Source of the DNA: Clostridiales bacterium UBA7285
GTDB lineage: Bacteria; Bacillota; Clostridia; Peptostreptococcales; Anaerovoracaceae
DNA length: 8,840 bases
Assembly (NCBI GenBank): GCA_002472145.1
Contig: DKRJ01000017.1
Span: 1 to 8,840 of the forward strand
Direction: 5' to 3'
Shown here: piece by piece, positions 1 through 6,211 of the stretch
How positions within the stretch are numbered: position 1 is the first letter of the stretch
How the letters are laid out: each line of letters begins with the position of its first letter
Translations under genes and position numbers: made by a program
Notes under the pieces: generated by a model
The model's database searches: none
What the model saw: only the letters and a program-made list of their open reading frames with translations
What the model was told of the DNA's origin: nothing

Positions 1-122
1 TTCAATTTACAATCAACCAAAATGTTTTAAATAATTATGCGGTGAATATTTAATCTATTCTATTATACATAGTTATATTTATTTGCATTTCTCCCTGTTA
101 ATTATTTCCCCGAATTTTAGAG
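1..122. other. AT-rich non-coding left flank
   Basis: This stretch is strikingly AT-rich compared with the rest of the window and holds no convincing coding frame. A stop codon (99-101) lies upstream of the CWB2 remnant in its own frame. There are several TATTAT/TATACA-like hexamers around 60-70, but I cannot pair any of them with a good -35 box, so no promoter is called. It may be the old 5' region of the broken surface-protein gene that follows, or a junction with a neighbouring low-GC segment. Confidence 0.5.
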
Positions 123-591
123 ATGAGAAGACATGAAAACTTTGCGAAAATTCACCAGCATGCGCTCAAAGGATATGAATGCAAGAGGCTGTACGGAAGC
201 AACCGTTACGCAACGTGTCTGAAGATCCTTAACGAGGCAGGAGTCGATAACGGCAGTGACGTGATCGTATGCTCAGGAAATGGATACGCTGATGCGCTCA
301 CGGCATCGGCGAGTGGCAAGCCTATCCTTCTTGTAGCAGACACTTTGACCGACGCTCAGAAGGACTTCCTCGCATCGAAGAGCGGACTTAAATTCACGAT
401 CCTCGGAGGACCGACAGTTGTCAATAAGACAGTGGAATCCGCTTTGAGAAGCTACGGAAGCGTAAGCAGGACCTGCTGATCAGACAGCTGCCAAAGAAGC
501 CGCAAAGGCTATAGGCGCTGCCAATGCGGTCATTCTGGGCGGGCAGACGCTCGTCTCTGACGCTGCAGCTATGAGCATAATTGAAAAATAA
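123..591 (+). pseudogene. Broken cell wall binding repeat 2 (CWB2) surface protein remnant
   Basis: The first open part (123-479) encodes one recognisable CWB2 unit: RLYGSNRYATCLKI, then a SGNGYADALTAS segment, PILLV, and ILGGPTVVNKTVESAL. These are the hallmarks of the repeat that anchors many Gram-positive surface proteins to the wall. The frame then stops at 477-479. The following bases, read in the next frame (about 466-591), give DQTAAKEAAKAIGAANAVI followed by LGGQTLVSDAAAMSIIEK and a TAA stop. That is the second half of another CWB2 unit. The first half of that unit (another RLxGxxRYxT and ADALxAS segment) is missing, so the break is a frameshift together with an apparent internal deletion near 463-480. 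There is no signal peptide and no good Shine-Dalgarno sequence before the ATG at 123. CWB2 proteins are normally secreted and carry about three repeats, so this is read as a decayed fragment. The CWB2 family call is firm; the pseudogene status is inferred. Confidence 0.75.
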
Positions 592-636
592 AACCTGAAA
601 CAGTCAGGACGTGAGTGATCGTCCGCGACAAGAATT

Positions 637-675
637 CAGAAGGGCAGCTGCATCCGCGGCTGCCCTTCTGCTTTA
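637..675 (+). terminator. Hairpin terminator after the CWB2 remnant
   Basis: CAGAAGGGCAGC (637-648) pairs perfectly with GCTGCCCTTCTG (659-670) around a 10-nt loop, a 12-bp GC-rich stem. It is followed by CTTT, so the U-tract is short and termination may be weaker than at the other sites in the window. Its position, 45 bases after the last stop of the CWB2 remnant and before the next promoter, fits an intrinsic terminator. Confidence 0.7.
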
Positions 676-708
676 GGGTATTCAAAAGTTTTGTTTCCGG
701 CGTGCCTG

Positions 709-737
709 TTGCCGTTTTTGTGCGGCAAGAGTACAAT
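709..737 (+). promoter_or_regulatory. Sigma-A-type promoter for the threonine aldolase gene
   Basis: TTGCCG (709-714) and TACAAT (732-737) are separated by exactly 17 bases and lie 41 bases before the start codon. The -35 hexamer is also the left arm of an inverted repeat, TTGCCG-N8-CGGCAA (709-714/723-728), which could be an operator or may be coincidental. The -10 matches consensus at 5 of 6 positions. Confidence 0.6.
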
Positions 738-778
738 CAAATAGGCAGAAGAAACAAGACGGCGGGAAAGGAGTCAGC

Positions 779-1819
779 ATGATTTTCTTTGAATCGGATT
801 ACAGCCAGGGCGCTCACCCTAAGGTGATGGAAGCGCTGGAGAGAACGAACTTCGAACACGCGGACGGCTACGGGCTGGACACGCACTGCGAACACGCGGC
901 GCAGCTCGTGCGCGAACTCATAGGGGCGCCTGACGCCGCGGTGCATATGATGATCGGAGGGACGAACTGCAACGTCACGACGATAGCGGCTACGCTGAAA
1001 CCGTATCAGTCCGTCATCGCCGCGCGCTCGGGACACTGCTATAAGCACGAGACCGGAGCCGTGGAAGCGACTGGACACAGAGTCACCACCGTTCAGGGTG
1101 TCGACGGCAAGGTCACGCCGGAGCTCATAGACGCGGCATTCGACGAATACGAAGACGAGCACACTCTGGTGCCGGCAATGGTCTACATTTCCGAGCCGAC
1201 CGAGAGCGGCACGCTGTATAAAAAGGCAGAACTGGAAGCGCTTTCAGCTAAATGCCGCGAAAGAGGCCTTAAGTTCTACATCGACGGCGCCAGGCTCGGG
1301 TCTGCGCTGACGTGCGACGAATGCGACTTCACGATCAAAGACATAGCCCCGCTGTGCGACGCCTTCTACATCGGCGGAACGAAAAACGGCGCGCTCCTCG
1401 GAGAGGCGCTCATCATCCTGGATCCTGAGATCAACGATCACTTCCGATGGCTCATCAAGCAGAAATGCGGCATGCTGGCAAAGGGCAGGCTCATAGGCGT
1501 GCAGTTCGAGGCTCTGCTCGACGGCGGCGAGGACAGCCTGTACTTAATACTCGCGCGCGAGACGAACCTGAAGGCAAAGAGGCTGCGCGAAGGTCTCGAG
1601 GCTATGGGACTGACGTTCTTCGGCACCAGCTGCACGAACCAGATCTTCCCGTATCTGCCTGTGGAGGCGGCAGAAAAGCTCCACGAGGATTTCATGTTCC
1701 TCGACTGGGCGCCTGCAAGGGACGGCATCATCCCGGTCCGTTTCGTCTGCGGATGGGGAACGACCGACGAGGAAGTCGACGCACTGCTTGAGGCGGTGCG
1801 GAAAGCGCTCGGGAAATAG
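779..1819 (+). CDS. ltaE: Low-specificity L-threonine aldolase (PLP, fold type I)
   Basis: This is a cytoplasmic pyridoxal-phosphate enzyme predicted to cleave L-threonine or L-allo-threonine to glycine and acetaldehyde. The 346-aa length fits the family (E. coli LtaE has about 333). Visible motifs are the N-terminal SDYSQGAHP segment, GYGLD, the IGGTNCN phosphate-side loop near residues 59-65, His86 in SGHCYKHETGA (the position of the ring-stacking His), YIDGARLGSAL with Asp169 and Arg172, and GGTKNG with Lys202 as the expected Schiff-base lysine. All key residues are present, so the gene should be active. The start is set by AAAGGAG at 767-773, five bases before the ATG. It stands alone between its own promoter and terminator. 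A related beta-eliminating lyase of the same superfamily is the main alternative, since substrate choice cannot be read from sequence. Long open frames on the opposite strand here are codon-bias shadows. Confidence 0.9.
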   Translation: MIFFESDYSQGAHPKVMEALERTNFEHADGYGLDTHCEHAAQLVRELIGAPDAAVHMMIGGTNCNVTTIAATLKPYQSVIAARSGHCYKHETGAVEATGHRVTTVQGVDGKVTPELIDAAFDEYEDEHTLVPAMVYISEPTESGTLYKKAELEALSAKCRERGLKFYIDGARLGSALTCDECDFTIKDIAPLCDAFYIGGTKNGALLGEALIILDPEINDHFRWLIKQKCGMLAKGRLIGVQFEALLDGGEDSLYLILARETNLKAKRLREGLEAMGLTFFGTSCTNQIFPYLPVEAAEKLHEDFMFLDWAPARDGIIPVRFVCGWGTTDEEVDALLEAVRKALGK

Positions 1820-1846
1820 AAGCGGGAACATACCAGAACGAAAAAC

Positions 1847-1880
1847 GGGCGGAAATTTTTTTCGATTTCCGCCTTTTGTT
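1847..1880 (+). terminator. Intrinsic terminator after the threonine aldolase gene
   Basis: GGCGGAAAT (1848-1856) pairs perfectly with ATTTCCGCC (1865-1873) around a short T-rich loop. It is followed by TTTTGTT and preceded by an A-run (1841-1845). It begins about 28 bases after the aldolase stop codon and ends just before the pyrG promoter. The A-run/stem/T-run arrangement suggests it could work on both strands. Confidence 0.85.
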
Positions 1881-1881
1881 A

Positions 1882-1910
1882 TTGCGGGAACGCCTTCCGG
1901 GGTGTATACT
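1882..1910 (+). promoter_or_regulatory. Sigma-A-type promoter for pyrG
   Basis: TTGCGG (1882-1887), a 17-base spacer and TATACT (1905-1910) make a near-consensus promoter directly after the aldolase terminator. Transcription would be expected to start around 1916-1918 (sequence CAGGTAAAT). That gives an untranslated leader of about 125 nt before the pyrG ATG. Confidence 0.65.
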
Positions 1911-1916
1911 GAACAG

Positions 1917-2041
1917 GTAAATATTTATAAAAACTTTGCGCAAACATAAATAGAAATCAAGGTAAGATGGCGAGTTTCGGGATCTTAGTTATCCTTCTCA
2001 CCAAAAGTCAAACCTTGTTTTTTTCGTTTTTGGAGGGAATC
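1917..2041 (+). promoter_or_regulatory. pyrG 5' leader with possible attenuator
   Basis: The leader between the predicted transcription start and pyrG contains two nested inverted repeats. The inner one is AAGAT/ATCTT (1964-1968/1982-1986). The outer one is CAAGGT/ACCTTG (1958-1963/2012-2017) and is followed immediately by seven T residues (2018-2024), then CG and five more T. CCTT (2013-2016) could also pair with the GGAG of the ribosome binding site. In B. subtilis, pyrG is controlled by a CTP-sensitive leader terminator that depends on reiterative G addition at a GGG start. No GGG start is seen here, and the stems are short and AT-rich. A regulatory leader is therefore only a candidate. 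Confidence 0.3.
2031..2037 (+). promoter_or_regulatory. Shine-Dalgarno sequence fixing the pyrG start
   Basis: TGGAGGG ends four bases before the ATG at 2042. This supports that start over the in-frame ATG at 1967, which lies within the leader and would add 25 residues absent from known CTP synthases. Confidence 0.8.
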
Positions 2042-3655
2042 ATGAAAAAGTACATCTTTGTAACGGGCGGCGTCGTTTCTGGACTGGGAAAAGGCATCAC
2101 GGCCGCGTCGCTGGGAAGACTGCTTAAATCGCGAGGTCTTAAGGTCGCCGCGCAGAAACTCGACCCGTACATCAACATCGACCCCGGCACGATGAGCCCG
2201 ACACAGCACGGTGAGGTCTTTGTTACGGAAGACGGCGCAGAGACGGACCTCGACCTCGGGCACTACGAACGATTCATCGACGAGAACCTCAACAAATACA
2301 GCAACCTGACGACAGGCAAAGTCTACTGGAACGTCCTGACGAAAGAACGCCGCGGCGAGTATCTCGGCAGCACGGTCCAGGTGATTCCTCACATCACAGA
2401 CGAAATCAAATCTTTCATATATACGGTCGGACGCACGACAGACGCTGACGTCATCATCACCGAGATCGGAGGCACCATCGGCGACATCGAGAGCCAGCCG
2501 TTCATCGAGGCGATCCGCCAGATCTCACTCGAGGTCGGTAAGGAAAACTGCCTCTTCATCCACGTCACGCTCGTACCGTTCATCCCAGGCTCCGAAGAGC
2601 ATAAGACCAAGCCGACGCAGCACTCCGTCAAGGAACTGAGGTCGCTGGGCGTCGCTCCCGACATGATCGTCATCCGCGTCGATTCCCCGGTAGACGAATA
2701 CGTCATCGACAAACTCGCTCTCTTCTGCAACGTAAAGAAAGACTGCGTCATACAGAACCTCACGATGCCTGAACTTTACGAGGCGCCTCTGATGCTCGAG
2801 AAATCCGATTTCAGCTGGATAGTGTGCCGCGAACTGGGCATCAACGCCGGCCCGTGCGACCTGACCGAATGGAACGAGATGCTTGACAGAGTCGCAAAGA
2901 GAAAGCATCACGCGCGCGTTGCGCTCGTCGGAAAATACATATCGCTCCATGACGCGTACCTGTCAGTGGTAGAAGCACTCCGCCACGCCGGATACGAAAA
3001 CGAAGCTTTTGTCGACATCGACTGGGTCGACGCGGAGGACGTGAACGGCGAGACGGCAGAGGAACTTCTCGGCGGCGCGGACGGCATCCTGGTCCCAGGC
3101 GGCTTCGGGGTGCGCGGCACAGAAGGCAAGATCGCGGCGGCAAAATACGCCCGTGAGCATAACGTCCCGTATCTGGGGCTGTGCCTCGGCATGCAGACCG
3201 CCTGCATAGAATTCGCGCGCGACGTCCTCGGATTGAAAGACGCTAATTCCGGCGAGTTCGACCCGGACAGCAATAACAAAGTCATCGACCTCATGCCGGA
3301 CCAGAAAGGCGAGATCGACATGGGTGGCACTATGAGGCTCGGCGCGTACCCTTGCGACGTAAAGGAAGGAACGCTGATGCGCAGCCTCTACGGCAAAGAA
3401 CGCATAGCAGAGCGCCACAGACACAGATACGAATTCAACAACGATTACCGCGAGGCTTTTGAAAAAGCGGGCATGCGCTTTGCGGGCCTGTCGCCTGACG
3501 GAAGGCTCGTGGAAGCCGTTGAGATCCCGGCGAACGATTTCTTCATCGCGGTCCAGTATCACCCTGAATTCAAGTCGAGGCCGAACAACGCCCACCCGCT
3601 CTTCCGCGGGTTCGTTAAAGCGTGCCTCGCGCACCGCGAAAAGGAAGCGAAGTAG
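2042..3655 (+). CDS. pyrG: CTP synthase (glutamine-hydrolysing)
   Basis: It makes CTP from UTP, ATP and glutamine, the last step of pyrimidine nucleotide synthesis, as a cytoplasmic tetramer. From the ATG at 2042 the protein has 537 residues, the usual length. The N-terminal synthase domain (about 1-270) shows the P-loop GGVVSGLGKGI with Lys17, LDPYINIDPGTMSP, EDGAETDLDLGHYERF with the metal ligand Asp71, and EIGGTIGDIES with Glu141. The class I glutamine amidotransferase domain begins near residue 290 (ARVALVGKYISLHDAY). It carries PGGFGVRG, the nucleophile Cys381 in GLCLGMQ, and the His507/Glu509 pair in YHPEF. Every catalytic residue is present. The upstream in-frame ATG at 1967 is rejected because the SD at 2031-2037 and family alignment both favour 2042. 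It appears monocistronic, with its own promoter and a strong terminator at 3772. Identification is secure. Confidence 0.98.
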   Translation: MKKYIFVTGGVVSGLGKGITAASLGRLLKSRGLKVAAQKLDPYINIDPGTMSPTQHGEVFVTEDGAETDLDLGHYERFIDENLNKYSNLTTGKVYWNVLTKERRGEYLGSTVQVIPHITDEIKSFIYTVGRTTDADVIITEIGGTIGDIESQPFIEAIRQISLEVGKENCLFIHVTLVPFIPGSEEHKTKPTQHSVKELRSLGVAPDMIVIRVDSPVDEYVIDKLALFCNVKKDCVIQNLTMPELYEAPLMLEKSDFSWIVCRELGINAGPCDLTEWNEMLDRVAKRKHHARVALVGKYISLHDAYLSVVEALRHAGYENEAFVDIDWVDAEDVNGETAEELLGGADGILVPGGFGVRGTEGKIAAAKYAREHNVPYLGLCLGMQTACIEFARDVLGLKDANSGEFDPDSNNKVIDLMPDQKGEIDMGGTMRLGAYPCDVKEGTLMRSLYGKERIAERHRHRYEFNNDYREAFEKAGMRFAGLSPDGRLVEAVEIPANDFFIAVQYHPEFKSRPNNAHPLFRGFVKACLAHREKEAK

Positions 3656-3678
3656 CGTAGACCCGGGATAGGCCGGAC

Positions 3679-3745
3679 GCGCCGCGGGGACGTGATGCGC
3701 CGCGGGAACGTGATGCGCCGCGGGAACCGGCATGCCGCCGGGATC
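3679..3745. repeat. 18-bp GC-rich tandem repeat, about 3.5 copies
   Basis: The unit GCGCCGCGGGAACGTGAT repeats head to tail at 3679-3696 (one A-to-G difference) and 3697-3714. A third copy at 3715-3732 matches for 13 bases (to 3727) and then diverges, and a degenerate partial copy reaches about 3745. It sits between the pyrG stop codon and its terminator, where it would be transcribed as 3' untranslated RNA. Each unit contains the palindrome CCGCGG. There are no spacers between units, so this is not a CRISPR array. A slippage-derived minisatellite is the simplest reading. Confidence 0.85.
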
Positions 3746-3771
3746 GCCAAACCTATATTTTTTGTTCACTC

Positions 3772-3819
3772 ACATATCGCTCTCCGGAGGAAAGCCCCGG
3801 ACCGCGATATGTTTTATTT
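3772..3819 (+). terminator. Strong compound hairpin terminator after pyrG
   Basis: The outer stem ACATATCGC (3772-3780) pairs with GCGATATGT (3804-3812). After a 2x2 internal mismatch, TCCGG (3783-3787) pairs with CCGGA (3797-3801), and GG/CC closes an AAAG tetraloop. The tail is TTTTATTT (3812-3819). This long interrupted stem is the strongest hairpin in the window and separates pyrG from mreB. Confidence 0.85.
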
Positions 3820-3832
3820 GCTGTATAATTGA

Positions 3833-3862
3833 TTGAAAAAAAGTTGTCCTATGATATATAAT
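3833..3862 (+). promoter_or_regulatory. Sigma-A-type promoter for mreB
   Basis: TTGAAA (3833-3838) and a perfect TATAAT (3857-3862) are 18 bases apart, giving a short leader of about 25-30 nt before the mreB ATG. A second TATAAT at 3824-3829 has no fitting -35 box because it follows the terminator hairpin directly. Confidence 0.6.
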
Positions 3863-3895
3863 ATTACTGCTTGACGTTCACGAAAGGAGTAAATA

Positions 3896-4912
3896 ATGGC
3901 AGCTGAAGTCGGAATCGACCTCGGGACAGCGAATGTTCTGGTATATATAAAAAATAAAGGTATTGTTCTCGAAGAGCCGTCGGTGGTGGCAGTCGATAAA
4001 AATACGGACGAGATCCTGGCGGTCGGCGAGGAAGCGAAGCAGATGCTGGGCAGGACGCCGGCGAACATCGTCGCGGTCAAGCCGCTTCGCGACGGCGTGA
4101 TCGCCGACTACGAGATCACCGAGAAGATGATGAAGTACTTCATCCGCAAGACGTGCGGCAGCAACAGGTTCTTCAAGCCGCGCATCATGGTCTGCGTGCC
4201 GAGCGGAGTCACGGAAGTCGAGAAGCGCGCCGTCAGGGAGGCTTCCATGCAGGCGGGCGGCAAAGAAGTATATCTGATCGAGGAGCCGGTGGCTGCTGCT
4301 ATCGGCGCAGGTCTGGACATATCAAAGCCTGACGGAGTCATGGTCATCGACATCGGCGGCGGCACGACCGACATAGCGGTAATAGCGCTCGGCGGAACTG
4401 TCGCAAGCACGTCGATCAAGGTCGCGGGCGATAAGTTCGACGAATCCATCGCAAACTACATGCGCCGCAACCATAAACTGTACATCGGTGAAAGGACTGC
4501 GGAGGACATAAAGAAGAAGATCGGCACGGCCGCTCCTCGCGAGGAAGTCATCTCCACGGAGATCCGCGGGCGCGATCTCGTGAGCGGACTTCCGAAGGTC
4601 ATAGAGATCACCTCGGAGGAGATCATGGAAGCGCTCGAAGAGCCGCTTTACGCCATCTGCGAAGCCGCGCACAGCGTCTTGGAACAGACGCCGCCGGAAC
4701 TGTCCGCGGACATCACGACGTCAGGTATCACGCTGACCGGAGGCGGAGCATACCTCTACGGTCTCGACAGGAGGATCGCCGCGAGGACCGGCATGGAAGT
4801 CCACATCGCCGAGAACCCGGAACAGTGCGTCGCGATCGGCACGGGAAAGGCTTTGTCAGTCCTTGAATCTCTCGAAAACAGCAGACTCAACCACCGCGAG
4901 TCATATCTGTGA
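3896..4912 (+). CDS. mreB: Rod-shape-determining actin homologue, MreB/Mbl type
   Basis: This is a bacterial actin that polymerises under the membrane and positions the elongation machinery for peptidoglycan synthesis. The 338-aa length is typical. The nucleotide-binding motifs of the actin fold are all visible: phosphate-1 IDLGTANVLVY at residues 7-17, phosphate-2 VIDIGGGTTDIAV at 150-162, and the adenosine motif TLTGGGAYLYGLD from residue 279. Other family signatures are EEPSVVAVDK, GRTPANIVAVKPLRDGVIAD, IGERTAEDIKKKIG and EIRGRDLVSGLPK. AAAGGAG at 3883-3889 precedes the ATG by six bases. No mreC or mreD follows, which is how Mbl- or MreBH-type paralogues are usually placed in Bacillota. 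Recalled B. subtilis sequences match it in mixed fashion (ANVLVYIKNKGIV is Mbl-like, MVCVPSGVT is MreB-like), so mreB versus mbl is not settled. It has its own promoter and terminator. Confidence 0.93.
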   Translation: MAAEVGIDLGTANVLVYIKNKGIVLEEPSVVAVDKNTDEILAVGEEAKQMLGRTPANIVAVKPLRDGVIADYEITEKMMKYFIRKTCGSNRFFKPRIMVCVPSGVTEVEKRAVREASMQAGGKEVYLIEEPVAAAIGAGLDISKPDGVMVIDIGGGTTDIAVIALGGTVASTSIKVAGDKFDESIANYMRRNHKLYIGERTAEDIKKKIGTAAPREEVISTEIRGRDLVSGLPKVIEITSEEIMEALEEPLYAICEAAHSVLEQTPPELSADITTSGITLTGGGAYLYGLDRRIAARTGMEVHIAENPEQCVAIGTGKALSVLESLENSRLNHRESYL

Positions 4913-4928
4913 TATGCTTTGATTTTTC

Positions 4929-4968
4929 CCGCTCCGGAGCATTTTCGCTTCGGGGCGGTTTGTTATTT
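4929..4968 (+). terminator. Intrinsic terminator after mreB
   Basis: CCGCTCCGGAGC (4929-4940) pairs with GCTTCGGGGCGG (4947-4958) around ATTTTC, with two G-U pairs. The tail TTTGTTATTT follows directly. It lies in the 90-base gap before the methyltransferase gene, so any mreB read-through into that gene would have to pass it. Confidence 0.8.
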
Positions 4969-5002
4969 ATGAACGGCGGGCAGCCCGCGGAATGCGAAAA
5001 CA

Positions 5003-6211
5003 ATGAAATTTGAACTGATAGCAACAGCCACATTCGGACTCGAGGCGGTCGTGAGACGCGAGGTAGAAGCCCTCGGGTATAAGGTCCTGCGCACAGAAGA
5101 CGGAAAGGTCACGTACGTCGGAGACGAGCGCGCGATCGTCAGGTCGAACCTCTGGCTCCGCGCGGCAGACCGCGTCCTCATTAAGATCGCCGAGTTCGGG
5201 GCGGACACATTCGAGGACCTGTTCCAGCAGATAAAGGCCCTGCCGTGGGAGGATCTCGTCGGGCAGGACGGAAAGGTGAACGTTTCCGGAACGTCGGTAA
5301 AATCGAAGCTCCACAGCGTGCCGGCCTGCCAGAGCGTAGCCAAGAAGGCGATCTCCCTGCGCCTCGGCGAGTTTTATTCCACCGAAACGCTTCCGGAGAC
5401 AGGCGCGGAATACTCCGTCAAGCTGACGCTGCTGAAGGACCGCGTCACAGTCACACTCGACACGAGCGGGACAGGCCTGCATAAACGGTCGTACCGCGTA
5501 GCAAACGTAGAAGCCCCGGTCAAAGAAACGCTCGCGGCGGCGATGATAGAACTGTCGTACTGGAACGCCGGGCGGGTGCTGGTGGATCCGTGCTGCGGCT
5601 CGGGGACGATCCCGATCGAGGCGGCGATGATCGCCAGAAACATCGCGCCGGGACTTTCCAGACACTTTGCCGCGGAGGAGTGGGACTTCATCCCCGGGCA
5701 GATCTGGAAGGAAGAGCGCAAGGCCGCTTTTGGCGCAATAGACAGAGACGCGGCACTCCGGATCACCGGCAGCGACATCGACCCTCGCGCCGTTGCCGCG
5801 GCACGCGAGAACGCGATAGAAGCAGGCGTCGACGACGACATCACGTTTAAGGTCATGGACGTCGCAGACCTCGAGGCACCGTGCGAATACGGGATCATCA
5901 TCACGAACCCGCCGTACGGCGAGCGTATCGGCAGCCGCGCCGAGATAGACCGCATTTTCGATAAGTACAGAGAGTTCTTTGCCGCGAACCCGACGTGGTC
6001 GCTGTTCATGATCACGACGGCCAAAGACGCTGAACAGCGCATTTTCGGGCATCCGGCGGACAGACGCCGCAAGCTCTACAACGGCAGGCTTGAAACGTGC
6101 TATTACCAATTCCACGGAACAAAACCGGGGCATACTGATGAAAGAACAAAACCGACAGGGAGTAAGAACTCAAGATCCGCAAGGTACTGCGGGATCGGAA
6201 AAAACGAATAA
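5003..6211 (+). CDS. rlmL: THUMP-domain SAM-dependent rRNA methyltransferase, RlmL/YpsC type
   Basis: This is a predicted cytoplasmic RNA N2-guanine methyltransferase. The E. coli relative RlmL makes m2G2445 in 23S rRNA; the target of the short Gram-positive form is less certain. The N-terminal part (about 1-60, ATATFGLEAVVRREVEALGY) and a THUMP RNA-binding domain (about 60-160) precede the class I methyltransferase domain. That domain has SAM motif I DPCCGSGT at residues 195-202, GSDIDPRAVAAA, and the catalytic NPPYGER at 302-308. The family C-terminal signature RRRKLYNGRLET starts at 354. At 402 aa it lacks the second (RlmK) methyltransferase domain of the fused enterobacterial protein. The last 30 or so residues after YYQFHGTKP are polar and lie mostly within the overlap with the next gene. 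No good Shine-Dalgarno sequence precedes the ATG; a small GC hairpin (4976-4988) occupies that place. Many databases describe this family loosely as N6-adenine DNA methylase, which is probably misleading. Confidence 0.88.
   Translation: MKFELIATATFGLEAVVRREVEALGYKVLRTEDGKVTYVGDERAIVRSNLWLRAADRVLIKIAEFGADTFEDLFQQIKALPWEDLVGQDGKVNVSGTSVKSKLHSVPACQSVAKKAISLRLGEFYSTETLPETGAEYSVKLTLLKDRVTVTLDTSGTGLHKRSYRVANVEAPVKETLAAAMIELSYWNAGRVLVDPCCGSGTIPIEAAMIARNIAPGLSRHFAAEEWDFIPGQIWKEERKAAFGAIDRDAALRITGSDIDPRAVAAARENAIEAGVDDDITFKVMDVADLEAPCEYGIIITNPPYGERIGSRAEIDRIFDKYREFFAANPTWSLFMITTAKDAEQRIFGHPADRRRKLYNGRLETCYYQFHGTKPGHTDERTKPTGSKNSRSARYCGIGKNE

Noticed and set aside
1967..2041. In-frame 25-residue N-terminal extension of PyrG starting at 1967, hydrophobic in character
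   Set aside because: The strong Shine-Dalgarno at 2031-2037 and the usual CTP synthase N-terminus both point to 2042. The extension is translated leader DNA.
3679..3745. Possible CRISPR array
   Set aside because: The units are contiguous with no spacers, only three to four copies exist, and there are no cas genes.
2963..3769. 268-residue minus-strand open frame opposite the end of pyrG, with an AAHHVP-type repeat near its start
   Set aside because: The repeat is just the reverse reading of the intergenic 18-bp tandem repeat, and the rest is a shadow of pyrG.
3824..3829. First TATAAT upstream of mreB as the -10 box
   Set aside because: The place for its -35 box lies inside the pyrG terminator hairpin and has no resemblance to TTGACA. 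The second TATAAT at 3857 has TTGAAA at 18 bp.
4967..6133. 388-residue open frame on the minus strand opposite the methyltransferase gene
   Set aside because: It mirrors the real gene's codon positions in GC-rich DNA, has no recognisable motifs or ribosome binding site, and covers a gene with full catalytic motifs.
6090..6137. TTG start at 6090 for the U32 protein
   Set aside because: It would place 16 more residues inside the conserved YYQF region of the methyltransferase. The ATG at 6138 with a partial GGGG site is simpler.
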